Shown here piece after piece: positions 1-5,325 of a stretch of DNA of 8,676 nt. The first letter of the stretch is position 1, and each line of letters begins with the position of its first letter. Position numbers and translations under genes: made by a program. The DNA is from an uncultured bacterium. Lineage in GTDB: Bacteria; Patescibacteriota; Minisyncoccia; Phycocordibacterales; UBA9973. The notes beneath the pieces are model-generated. The model was not told the DNA's origin, did no database searches, and was given only the letters and a program-made list of their open reading frames with translations. Location of the stretch: contig CAIJLF010000014.1 in assembly GCA_903821415.1 (NCBI GenBank), positions 1 through 8,676 of the forward strand. Direction: 5' to 3'.

Positions 1-462
1 GAAGAAAAAGATGATTACGGAATAAAAGTTCGTAGACCAATACCATTTAAATTACCTCACAATGAAATGAATGGGCATTTTTATTTCTCAAAAAACACAG
101 ACCCCTCAGAAAGAGGCAATATCTTTGATGTTAGAGACATTGAATTACTGAAAGCCAAAGAACCATTTAATCACTCTACCCCTACGCCCAAGGAACTACT
201 AATGTTTATTGAGAACGAAGAGTTGCTTGGATCACAACTGGATATATTTCAATTGTGGGCTATTTATCTAAGAGGCTACGATTTTTTTGTTCAGTATTTT
301 TATGGAATAGTATATGGTATTCGTAGCGCTTTCGTAATTAATAATGATATCTACTTACCAGGGATAACATTTGATCACTCAAAAAAAAGAAGCCTCACAA
401 TATCATGGTACTCATCCTGGAATAATTTTACTGATAATGATATTCTGTTAAGTTTCGACTAA
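1..462 (+). CDS. hypothetical protein, 3' part (5' end outside window)
   Basis: The reading frame is open from the first base of the window to a TAA at 460-462, giving 153 residues. An in-frame ATG exists at 67, but the frame continues upstream without a stop (first residues EEKDDYGIKVRRPIPF), so the gene very probably begins outside the window and 67 is internal. I do not recognise the protein. It is mixed in composition, with an aromatic stretch near residues 95-130 (FFVQYFYGIVYG, then SWYSSW near the end). It shows no clear signal peptide, nucleotide-binding loop or metal motif. It sits where rplB would normally precede rpsS, so it is not part of the ribosomal operon, and a strong hairpin terminator follows directly. 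The frame is well supported; the function is unknown. Confidence 0.7.
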   Translation, partial: EEKDDYGIKVRRPIPFKLPHNEMNGHFYFSKNTDPSERGNIFDVRDIELLKAKEPFNHSTPTPKELLMFIENEELLGSQLDIFQLWAIYLRGYDFFVQYFYGIVYGIRSAFVINNDIYLPGITFDHSKKRSLTISWYSSWNNFTDNDILLSFD

Positions 463-470
463 AATGAATG

Positions 471-505
471 TGGCATAGAATCAACTCTATGCCATTTTTG
501 TTTTT
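471..505 (+). terminator. intrinsic terminator after the upstream gene
   Basis: A perfect 9-bp stem, TGGCATAGA (471-479) with TCTATGCCA (486-494), encloses a 6-nt loop. It is followed by TTTTTGTTTTT (495-505). This is a textbook rho-independent terminator and separates the upstream gene from the rpsS operon. Confidence 0.9.
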
Positions 506-517
506 AATAAGATGTTG

Positions 518-546
518 TTGACATCTTAGATTTCATTTGCTAGTAT
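518..546 (+). promoter_or_regulatory. promoter of the rpsS-rplE operon
   Basis: A consensus -35 box TTGACA (518-523), a 17-nt spacer, and a -10 box TAGTAT (541-546) preceded by an extended -10 TGC (538-540). The expected transcription start is near 553, leaving a leader of about 30 nt. The 17-nt block TTCATTTGCTAGTATAA (532-548) recurs exactly in the rpsN promoter at 5853-5869. The preceding terminator and the 122-nt gene-free gap agree with a new transcription unit starting here. Confidence 0.85.
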
Positions 547-555
547 AAACGAACG

Positions 556-569
556 AGCTCAAAAGAGCT
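556..569 (+). other. small hairpin at the 5' end of the rpsS leader
   Basis: AGCTC (556-560) and GAGCT (565-569) pair across an AAAA loop. The hairpin lies just after the predicted transcription start, and the 14 nt from it to the rpsS ATG are A/T only. It could stabilise the 5' end of the mRNA; the function is inferred only. Confidence 0.5.
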
Positions 570-583
570 TATTTATATTATAT

Positions 584-928
584 ATGACAAGATCACTAAA
601 AAAAGGACCATATGTAGACGAAAGGCTTTTGAAAAAGATTGCCGGAAAGAAGCCTCTTGAGACAGGCGTTATTAAAACTTGGTCTCGAGCATGCGTTATC
701 TCTCCAGAAATGGTAGGTTTCGTGTTTGGAGTTCACAATGGAAAGGTTCATGTAGAAGTTTTAGTCAGTGAAGACATGGTAGGACACAGACTCGGGGAAT
801 TCTCTTTAACAAGAAAGTTCGTCAGACACGGAGGTAAAATGCAGAAAGAGCTAGAAGCGAAGAAGAAAGAGGCCGAAATTACAGCATCCAAATCAGCCAA
901 AGCAGCTACCGATACTAAAAAGAAATAA
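584..928 (+). CDS. rpsS: 30S ribosomal protein S19 (uS19)
   Basis: Small-subunit head protein that forms a heterodimer with S13 and contacts 16S rRNA. The N-terminus [18 protein letters not shown] (1-18) and the signature [15 protein letters not shown] (71-85) are diagnostic. The protein is 114 residues against about 92 in Escherichia coli. The excess is a charged Lys/Ala/Glu-rich C-terminal tail from about residue 85. The ATG at 584 gives the canonical N-terminus; it is preceded by ATTATAT and no Shine-Dalgarno element. It is the first gene of its operon and is separated from the S10-operon genes that normally precede it (rplB is not adjacent). rplV starts 10 nt downstream. Confidence 0.97.
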   Translation: MTRSLKKGPYVDERLLKKIAGKKPLETGVIKTWSRACVISPEMVGFVFGVHNGKVHVEVLVSEDMVGHRLGEFSLTRKFVRHGGKMQKELEAKKKEAEITASKSAKAATDTKKK

Positions 929-938
929 TTAACTTATT

Positions 939-1391
939 ATGAAAGCATTTTTAAAAAATTATAGACAGTCTCCTCGCAAGGTTCGCCTTGTAGCAGACTT
1001 AATCAAAGGGAAAAGGGTTTCCGAGGCTTTTACGCAACTTAAGAACTTAGCAAAGAGAGCATCAGAACCTATGGATAAGCTTTTAGCTTCAGCCGTAGCT
1101 AATGCAAAGCAAGCAAATGCAAAGATTGAAGACTTATATGTAGAGAATGTTACAGTCAATGAAGGTATCGTTATGAAGCGTTCTATGCCACGTGCACGCG
1201 GAAGTGCATCACGTATCAACAAGCGTACAAGTCATATAATGCTTACTCTAGTAGAGAAGACAGCAGACAAGAAAGAAAAGAAAGCAGTTAAATCAGATAA
1301 GAAAGAAGAAAAAGCACCAAAAGTAAAAACAATCAAAAAAGTAGTAGCAAAGAAGTCGAAAGTAACAAAAGAAGCAGAAGTCAAAGAATAA
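939..1391 (+). CDS. rplV: 50S ribosomal protein L22 (uL22) with lysine-rich C-terminal tail
   Basis: Large-subunit protein whose extended beta hairpin lines the peptide exit tunnel. Residues 1-106 match the L22 core: NYRQSPRKVRLVADLIKGK (7-25), the helical stretch LLASAVANAKQAN, and the loop region KRSMPRARGSASRINKRTSHI (80-100). The protein is 150 residues, roughly 40 longer than typical L22. The extension (about 107-150) is almost entirely Lys, Glu, Ala and Val, low in complexity and probably disordered. The ATG at 939 follows an A/T-only stretch ending in TATT. The gene lies 10 nt after rpsS, and rpsC begins 3 nt after its stop, so co-transcription is nearly certain. Confidence 0.97.
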   Translation: MKAFLKNYRQSPRKVRLVADLIKGKRVSEAFTQLKNLAKRASEPMDKLLASAVANAKQANAKIEDLYVENVTVNEGIVMKRSMPRARGSASRINKRTSHIMLTLVEKTADKKEKKAVKSDKKEEKAPKVKTIKKVVAKKSKVTKEAEVKE

Positions 1392-1394
1392 TAT

Positions 1395-2057
1395 ATGTCA
1401 AAAGTTGTCCATCCATACGCACATAGACTAGTAACACTAAGAGATTGGAAATCTCGTTGGTTTGCTGATAAGAAGTACAAAGATTTACTTAAGAGTGATG
1501 TTGTTATTCGTGAATTTCTAATGAAGAAGTTACGCGGTTTTTATGTTTCAAGAATCGAGATAGACCGCAGTGCAAAAGCAACAAAGGTTATGGTCTTTAC
1601 TTCACGTCCTGGTATGATCATCGGCCGTTCAGGCGAAGGAGCAAGTAAACTTAAGGCAGATATGATAGCTATGATGAAGAGAAAGAGCGTTCTTATACCT
1701 GAAGATTTTAAATTTGATATAGTAGAAGTTACAAACCCAGATGCAGATGCAGCCATCGTAGGATGTATGATCGCAGAAGGTCTTGAGAAGAGACTTCCTT
1801 TCCGTCGCGTAATGAAGCAGACAATCGAAAAAGTAATGCAAGCTCGTGGAGTAAAAGGAGCTCGTATTTACCTTGGAGGACGTCTAGGAGGAGCAGAAAT
1901 CGCACGTAGTGAGCAGATCAAGCGTGGATCAATTCCACTTCAGACTTTCCGTGCAGACGTTGACTTCGCTCGTGAAAAAGCGCATATGAGTTATGGAGAT
2001 ATCGGTATCAAGGTCTGGATTTACCGTGGAGAAGTTTTTAATGATATAAAGAAATAA
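1395..2057 (+). CDS. rpsC: 30S ribosomal protein S3 (uS3)
   Basis: Small-subunit head protein at the mRNA entry channel. The N-terminal part keeps the S3 pattern (HPYAHRLVTLRDWKSRWFA, 6-24). A type II KH domain follows with the GRSG loop at 77-80 in GMIIGRSGEG, and the C-terminal domain contains VMQARGVKGARIYLGGRLGGAEIAR. At 220 residues the length is normal for the family. The ATG at 1395 begins 3 nt after the rplV stop, so the start region overlaps the end of the preceding gene; it reads ATAT-ATG with no ribosome-binding purine tract. rplP follows 7 nt downstream. Confidence 0.97.
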   Translation: MSKVVHPYAHRLVTLRDWKSRWFADKKYKDLLKSDVVIREFLMKKLRGFYVSRIEIDRSAKATKVMVFTSRPGMIIGRSGEGASKLKADMIAMMKRKSVLIPEDFKFDIVEVTNPDADAAIVGCMIAEGLEKRLPFRRVMKQTIEKVMQARGVKGARIYLGGRLGGAEIARSEQIKRGSIPLQTFRADVDFAREKAHMSYGDIGIKVWIYRGEVFNDIKK

Positions 2058-2064
2058 AAATTTT

Positions 2065-2481
2065 ATGTTAACACCAAAAAAAGTAAAATACAGAAAGTGG
2101 CAGACAAGTAGAACTGATATGACGAAAGTCACTCCAGATACTCGTGGTATCACTGTGGCATTCGGTTCATTTGGACTTAAAGCAATGTCAGGTGGACGTA
2201 TCCGTTCAAACCAGCTTGAGTCAGCTCGTAAGGCAGGACACAGAGCGATAGGTAAGACAGGACGTATGTGGATAAGAGTATTCCCTGATAGACCTTTCAC
2301 AGCAAAGCCAGCAGAAGTAGGTATGGGAAAGGGAAAAGGAGACCCACAAGGATACTGTTTGGATGTTAGACCCGGAAGAATATTATTTGAAGTAGACGGT
2401 GTAACAGAAGCGATAGCGAAGGAAGCTCTTCGTAAAGCAGGAACAAAGTTACCAGTATCAACTCGAGTAGTAGCAAGATAA
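2065..2481 (+). CDS. rplP: 50S ribosomal protein L16 (uL16)
   Basis: Large-subunit protein near the A-site tRNA elbow and the peptidyl transferase centre. Family features include MLTPKKVKYRKWQ at the start, GRIRSNQLESARKA, RMWIRVFPDRPFTAKP and MGKGKGDPQGY. The length of 138 residues is normal. Where E. coli L16 has an arginine that becomes hydroxylated (AVRMGKGKG), this protein has glycine (EVGMGKGKG), and the segment after it is also diverged. The start is in a TTTT-ATG context. Only 9 nt separate its stop from rpsQ, so the rpmC (L29) gene that usually sits between them is absent here. Confidence 0.97.
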   Translation: MLTPKKVKYRKWQTSRTDMTKVTPDTRGITVAFGSFGLKAMSGGRIRSNQLESARKAGHRAIGKTGRMWIRVFPDRPFTAKPAEVGMGKGKGDPQGYCLDVRPGRILFEVDGVTEAIAKEALRKAGTKLPVSTRVVAR

Positions 2482-2490
2482 TTTAAATAT

Positions 2491-2736
2491 ATGGAAGCAA
2501 AAACAATAAAAAAGAATAAAGTTTTAAAGGGAGTAGTAGTTTCAGACAAAATGCAGAAGACTGTTGTTGTTGAAGTTACTCGCTTTGTTGAACACAAGAA
2601 ATACGGAAAGCGTATTAAGAAGACAAAGAACTATAAAGCTCATGATGAGAATAATGTTAAGAAGATAGGAGACGTAGTCGAGATCGAAGAGACAAAGCCA
2701 ATGTCTAAAGATAAGCATTTTAAAGTAATTATTTAA
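2491..2736 (+). CDS. rpsQ: 30S ribosomal protein S17 (uS17)
   Basis: Primary 16S rRNA-binding protein with an OB fold. The segment [18 protein letters not shown] (12-29) and the C-terminal signature [20 protein letters not shown] (60-79) identify it. The length of 81 residues is normal. The start context is TTTAAATAT-ATG, with no Shine-Dalgarno element. It lies directly between rplP and rplN; in the canonical order rpmC would precede it. The rplN ATG is 8 nt after the last base of its stop. Confidence 0.96.
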   Translation: MEAKTIKKNKVLKGVVVSDKMQKTVVVEVTRFVEHKKYGKRIKKTKNYKAHDENNVKKIGDVVEIEETKPMSKDKHFKVII

Positions 2737-2743
2737 TAAATAT

Positions 2744-3115
2744 ATGATTCAAGACGGAACAGTAGTAGTTATAACGGACAATGCCGGCGGAAAAGTTGGT
2801 AAAGTTTTCAAAGTACTTGGCTCTTCAAAGAAGCGTTATGCTGCTATAGGAGAGAAGGTAATAATTTCTGTTAAGATCGCAGATCCTCGTAAGGCTGTAA
2901 AGAAAAAGGATGTTCATCAGGCTGTTGTCGTTCGTACTGTCAAAGCTTTCAGAAGAAAGGATGGTTCATATATTCGTTTCGATGACAACGCAGTAGTTAT
3001 TCTTGAAAAAGATAAGCTAGATCCAAAGGGTGGTCGTGTTTTCGGTCCTATTCCTCGTGAACTTGCAGAAAAGGGATACCAGAAAATTATTTCATTAGCA
3101 CAAGAAGTTATATAA
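2744..3115 (+). CDS. rplN: 50S ribosomal protein L14 (uL14)
   Basis: Large-subunit protein at the subunit interface, forming bridges with 16S rRNA. It aligns along its length with the family: MIQDGTVVVITDNAGGKVGKV at the start (normally MIQ.T.L.VADNSGA), AVVVRTVKAFRRKDGSYIRFDDNAVVIL in the middle, and GGRVFGPIPRELAEKGYQKIISLAQEVI at the end. The length of 123 residues matches E. coli L14. The usual NSGA is NAGG here, a mild change. The start context is AATAAATAT-ATG. rplX starts 5 nt after the last base of its stop. Confidence 0.97.
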   Translation: MIQDGTVVVITDNAGGKVGKVFKVLGSSKKRYAAIGEKVIISVKIADPRKAVKKKDVHQAVVVRTVKAFRRKDGSYIRFDDNAVVILEKDKLDPKGGRVFGPIPRELAEKGYQKIISLAQEVI

Positions 3116-3119
3116 TTTT

Positions 3120-3338
3120 ATGAAAATAAAAAAAGGAGACAATGTAATAGTTATCGCAGGTAGTAATAAAGGCAAGAAGGGAAAAGTGCTAAAAGCAATT
3201 CCATCTGAGAACAAGGTCATAGTTGAAGGTGTAAACATGAGAAAGAAAGCCCACAAAGCCAAGAATACAGGGGACAAGAGTCAGATATTAGAGATTTCTA
3301 TGCCTATCCATGTATCAAATGTGTCTAAGCAAGATTAA
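3120..3338 (+). CDS. rplX: 50S ribosomal protein L24 (uL24), short form
   Basis: Early assembly protein that binds the 5' domain of 23S rRNA near the tunnel exit. The KOW motif is clear: KIKKGDNVIVIAGSNKGKKG (2-21) and KVIVEGVNMRKK (about 32-43). The C-terminal part ends at MPIHVSNVSKQD. At 72 residues it lacks about 30 residues present in E. coli L24 after the VSNV motif. The stop is followed within 9 nt by rplE, so there is no room for a frameshifted remainder; this is a genuinely short protein. The start context is TATAATTTT-ATG. Confidence 0.95.
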   Translation: MKIKKGDNVIVIAGSNKGKKGKVLKAIPSENKVIVEGVNMRKKAHKAKNTGDKSQILEISMPIHVSNVSKQD

Positions 3339-3347
3339 TTAAATTTT

Positions 3348-3890
3348 ATGGAAACAGTAAAACAAAAAGAGAAAAAAGCATATAGTACACTTAAAGCCAA
3401 GTATGGTTACAAGAACGTCATGGCAGCTCCTCACCTAGTAAAGGTTGTGATAGCTTCTGGTACAGGTTCAGGACTTAAGAGAAATAAGGATCACAACAAA
3501 CTAGTTATCGAAAGACTTTCAAAGATAACAGGCCAGAAACCTGCTACAAAGAGTGCAAAGAAGTCTATCGCTTCCTTCAAAATTCGTATTGGAGATCCAG
3601 TAGGAGTCATGGTGACTTTGAGAGGTGCTCGCATGTATGGATTCCTAGATAAGCTTATAAACGTTGCTATCCCTCGTACAAAGGACTTCCGTGGCATTGA
3701 AAGAAAGATTGTTGATAGTATTGGTAATCTAACTATGAGTATCAAGGAGCACACTATCTTCCCTGAGACAGGTGATGAAGAATTAAAAGATGTTTTCGGA
3801 CTTGGAATCACTCTAGTAACTACAGCAAAAACTAAAGCCGAAGCAACAGAATTCTTTGAACTTATCGGTGTACCATTCAAAAAAGCATAA
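3348..3890 (+). CDS. rplE: 50S ribosomal protein L5 (uL5)
   Basis: 5S rRNA-binding protein of the central protuberance, also contacting P-site tRNA. Diagnostic stretches are LSKITGQKPATKSAKKSIASFKIR, GDPVGVMVTLRGARMYGFLDKLI, and IPRTKDFRGIERKIVDSIGNLTMSIKEHTIFPE. The length of 180 residues is normal. Near the N-terminus the usual VNMGVG-like segment is VIASGTGSG, a divergent version. The start context is AAATTTT-ATG. This is the last gene of the first operon: a strong terminator begins 8 nt after the stop, whereas in most bacteria rpsN follows immediately. Confidence 0.97.
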   Translation: METVKQKEKKAYSTLKAKYGYKNVMAAPHLVKVVIASGTGSGLKRNKDHNKLVIERLSKITGQKPATKSAKKSIASFKIRIGDPVGVMVTLRGARMYGFLDKLINVAIPRTKDFRGIERKIVDSIGNLTMSIKEHTIFPETGDEELKDVFGLGITLVTTAKTKAEATEFFELIGVPFKKA

Positions 3891-3897
3891 TTACTTT

Positions 3898-3925
3898 AAA
3901 ATACCCCCTAAACGGGGGTATTTTT
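3898..3925 (+). terminator. intrinsic terminator of the rpsS-rplE operon
   Basis: An 11-bp perfect stem, AAAATACCCCC (3898-3908) with GGGGGTATTTT (3914-3924), has a 5-nt loop TAAAC, and the T run is part of the 3' arm (TTTTT to 3925). It stops transcription right after rplE and so splits the ribosomal cluster into two transcription units. Confidence 0.92.
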
Positions 3926-3933
3926 GTATCTCG

Positions 3934-3962
3934 TTGAATAAATATACCACATATGATATATT
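3934..3962 (+). promoter_or_regulatory. promoter of the 52-aa protein gene
   Basis: TTGAAT (3934-3939), a 17-nt spacer, then TATATT (3957-3962) preceded by an extended -10 TGA (3954-3956). The architecture is the same as the ribosomal promoters in this window. Transcription should begin near 3969. That excludes the in-frame ATG at 3953 as the start of the following gene and supports the ATG at 3986. Confidence 0.65.
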
Positions 3963-3985
3963 TATATCGAATTAAATTAATTTTT

Positions 3986-4144
3986 ATGGCAGATCCTAAT
4001 GTTGATTTTGAAAAGGACCTCTCTCCGGATAATTTGAGAACCTATTTAAGTGAGGAGGAAATACATGAATATCCCTATCTTGGGGGTTACAAAGAATTTT
4101 CATCTCCCAAAAGAGATGATCTAACTAATAGTGAGGAGAATTAA
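3986..4144 (+). CDS. small acidic hypothetical protein (52 aa)
   Basis: I do not recognise this protein. The ATG at 3986 gives 52 residues starting MADPNVDFEKDLSPDNLRTY. I chose it over the in-frame ATG at 3953 because 3953 lies inside the predicted promoter, and because 3986 has the same TTTTT-ATG context as the ribosomal genes. The protein is strongly acidic: 14 Asp/Glu against 5 Lys/Arg, including EEE at 23-25. It has no hydrophobic segment and no cysteines, suggesting a small soluble, perhaps partly disordered protein. It forms its own unit with promoter and terminator, between rplE and the next small gene. That independent signalling argues it is real; the function is unknown. Confidence 0.6.
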   Translation: MADPNVDFEKDLSPDNLRTYLSEEEIHEYPYLGGYKEFSSPKRDDLTNSEEN

Positions 4145-4164
4145 AATCCTTCTAGAAAATTTTT

Positions 4165-4188
4165 AAAAACCCTCCTTGGAGGGTTTTT
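4165..4188 (+). terminator. intrinsic terminator after the 52-aa protein gene
   Basis: AAAAACCCTC (4165-4174) pairs with GAGGGTTTTT (4179-4188) around a CTTG tetraloop, giving a 10-bp stem whose 3' arm ends in a T run. CUUG is a known stable RNA tetraloop. Confidence 0.88.
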
Positions 4189-4206
4189 ATTTAATTAGAG
4201 CAATAA

Positions 4207-4235
4207 TTGACAATTATAGCCCTAAAATGTAAGGT
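4207..4235 (+). promoter_or_regulatory. possible weak promoter of the receiver-like gene
   Basis: A consensus TTGACA (4207-4212) is followed at 17 nt by TAAGGT (4230-4235), which matches the -10 consensus at only three positions. The -35 box is convincing and the position between a terminator and the next gene is right, but the -10 is poor. Confidence 0.4.
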
Positions 4236-4269
4236 TAAAGTAAATTGTAAACATTTAAAAAATAAAGTT

Positions 4270-4695
4270 ATGGAAAAAAAGAAAAAGAAAAAGGTTATGA
4301 TTGTTATGAGTATGCCAGTATGGCTATCAATTTTTAAAAGTGCCATTCAGCAAGAGCTACCATACTTAGCAAATGATGCGATTTATATTGATTCATTTGA
4401 TAAGGCTGTAGATTTATCTCCAACGGATTGTGATCTGGTTGTGATATCTTGCGATGATTTTAAGGAAGAAAAATCTGACAGTAAAAAGACCAAAAAAGAA
4501 ACAGGTCCTGATTATGAGAAAAGTGGGTGTAGTCTTGCGGAAATAATTAAAAGAATAAATCCTAATTGTAAATTTTATGTTTTCTCTGAATTTGAAGTAG
4601 AGAAAAATGAATTTATTGATGGGAGTGTCAAAATACATCAATTTGGCAATTTTTATTCTTCTGATGTACTTAAAGCTTTGAAGTTTTTACGCTAG
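4270..4695 (+). CDS. hypothetical protein resembling a degenerate receiver (CheY-like) domain
   Basis: 141 residues from the ATG at 4270. An upstream in-frame TTG at 4207 coincides with the -35 box and is not credible. After a run of lysines (3-8), the pattern of strands and helices resembles a response-regulator receiver: KVMIVMS (8-14), a helix, AIYIDS (37-42), CDLVVISCDD (54-63) with acidic residues at the end of strand 3, LAEIIKRINPNCKFYVFSE (89-107) as helix plus strand 4, and VKIHQFG (120-126) followed by a helix SSDVLKALKFL. The acidic pair normally found after strand 1 is missing, as is a clear conserved lysine after strand 5, so phosphorylation is doubtful. A Lys/Glu-rich insert lies at 65-78. 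The fold assignment is inference from pattern only. It is a single-gene unit ending in a terminator. Confidence 0.6.
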   Translation: MEKKKKKKVMIVMSMPVWLSIFKSAIQQELPYLANDAIYIDSFDKAVDLSPTDCDLVVISCDDFKEEKSDSKKTKKETGPDYEKSGCSLAEIIKRINPNCKFYVFSEFEVEKNEFIDGSVKIHQFGNFYSSDVLKALKFLR

Positions 4696-4714
4696 TTCAT
4701 TCGAAAATTCTTTA

Positions 4715-4743
4715 AAAGAGTCCTTATTTTATAAGGGCTCTTT
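4715..4743 (+). terminator. intrinsic terminator after the receiver-like gene
   Basis: AAAGAGTCCTTAT (4715-4727) pairs with ATAAGGGCTCTTT (4731-4743) around TTT. The stem is 13 bp with one T-G wobble (4721 with 4737). The following TTTATTGATTT tract is interrupted, so efficiency may be moderate. Confidence 0.78.
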
Positions 4744-4765
4744 ATTGATTTAGAGGGTAATATGA

Positions 4766-4794
4766 TTGACAAATCTACTTAAATATGCTATTAT
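4766..4794 (+). promoter_or_regulatory. promoter of the three-gene unit 4919-5727
   Basis: Consensus TTGACA (4766-4771), a 17-nt spacer and TATTAT (4789-4794) with an extended -10 TGC (4786-4788). TGCTATTAT here closely resembles TGCTAGTAT in the two ribosomal promoters. Transcription should start near 4801, giving a leader of about 117 nt before the first ATG. Confidence 0.82.
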
Positions 4795-4838
4795 ATACGA
4801 GTATTTAAGTTCTTTGATATTTTTGGTTTTTAGTTGAT

Positions 4839-4888
4839 TTTGTTAGCTGCTTCAAGGGTCTTTAAGGATTTTTGAGACAGTTAACAAA
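4839..4888 (+). other. long stem-loop in the leader of the 4919 gene
   Basis: TTTGTTAGCTG (4839-4849) pairs with CAGTTAACAAA (4878-4888), an 11-bp stem with one G-T wobble. Inside it a second, weaker stem (4852-4861 with 4866-4875, several G-T pairs) can stack across a 2x2 internal loop. There is no T run afterwards, so it is not a terminator in this form. The pairing is seen in the sequence; a regulatory or small-RNA role is inference. Confidence 0.5.
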
Positions 4889-4918
4889 TGTAATTTAATC
4901 AATTTAAAAATTAATCTC

Positions 4919-5107
4919 ATGAGTCTAAAAGAAATCGCTTTTATGATTAGCCTTATACAGGCAAACTACCACAGAAGGATGTTTTACTTCTGGTTGAATA
5001 TTTTTTTTATTGCCGCTGCAAGTGCAATAATTTACTATAATTACACTATAGATCACTCTGATCAGAGTTCTGCTTTCTCATCATTTCTAATCATTTTTTT
5101 GGATTAA
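4919..5107 (+). CDS. small membrane protein, unrecognised (62 aa)
   Basis: 62 residues. An amphipathic N-terminal part MSLKEIAFMISLIQANYHRRM is followed by a convincing transmembrane segment at about residues 21-41 (MFYFWLNIFFIAAASAIIYY). After it come a polar stretch TIDHSDQSS and a second short hydrophobic end (FSSFLIIFLD). The positive pair HRR just before the membrane segment suggests that the N-terminus faces the cytoplasm. I do not recognise a family. It is the first gene behind a strong promoter and a long structured leader, which supports it being expressed. The start is ATG in a TTAATCTC context without a Shine-Dalgarno element. The next frame begins 8 nt after the last base of its stop. 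Confidence 0.55.
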   Translation: MSLKEIAFMISLIQANYHRRMFYFWLNIFFIAAASAIIYYNYTIDHSDQSSAFSSFLIIFLD

Positions 5108-5115
5108 TCGTTATA

Positions 5116-5307
5116 ATGATTTCATTGTTTAGAGCTTTTGTGGTCTATATCATTAAACCTGGTAAATTTACCTATGAACCAAGTTTGCCTTGGTCTATTA
5201 AGAAAGCTCAAATGACTGCATTAAGGGAAAAAGCAGCTTCAAAATCTCAGGGATTTGAAGGGCTTCGTTATTGTCCTGTATTACATGAGTATTTTGAATT
5301 AAATTAA
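5116..5307 (+). CDS. hypothetical protein (63 aa)
   Basis: 63 residues, unrecognised. The first 14 residues, MISLFRAFVVYIIK, are hydrophobic and could be a short membrane anchor or signal-like segment. The rest is basic and polar (WSIKKAQMTALREKAASKSQ), with one cysteine near the end (RYCPVLHEYFELN). It begins 8 nt after the last base of the preceding stop and is in a different frame. No promoter or terminator lies between them, so it is probably co-transcribed with the small membrane protein. The start context TTATA-ATG lacks a Shine-Dalgarno element, as elsewhere in this window. It could be a remnant; there is no direct evidence for function. Confidence 0.45.
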   Translation: MISLFRAFVVYIIKPGKFTYEPSLPWSIKKAQMTALREKAASKSQGFEGLRYCPVLHEYFELN

Positions 5308-5325
5308 ACATTAAAAACCCAAAAA

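Noticed and set aside
1929..2597. A 222-codon open frame on the minus strand across rpsC, rplP and rpsQ
   Set aside because: It is wholly antisense to three certain ribosomal genes, and its translation looks like reverse-complement shadow sequence (Ser/Thr/Phe-rich). No promoter or start signal fits it.
3953..3985. ATG at 3953 as start of the 52-aa gene
   Set aside because: It overlaps the extended -10 element of the predicted promoter. The ATG at 3986 has the TTTT-ATG context common to this window.
4052..4124. A perfect GAGGAGG seven bases before an ATG (4065) opening a 19-codon frame inside the 52-aa gene
   Set aside because: The purine run is simply the codons for Glu-Glu-Glu in the 52-aa frame. 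No other gene here uses a Shine-Dalgarno sequence, and the frame is tiny.
4207..4269. TTG start extending the receiver-like gene by 21 residues
   Set aside because: The TTG is part of the TTGACA -35 box, and the ATG at 4270 gives a sensible N-terminus.
4919..5307. The 62-aa and 63-aa frames as one frameshifted gene
   Set aside because: A stop separates them by 8 nt, the second frame begins with its own ATG and hydrophobic start, and no known family bridges the two. Comparison with relatives would be needed to revisit this.
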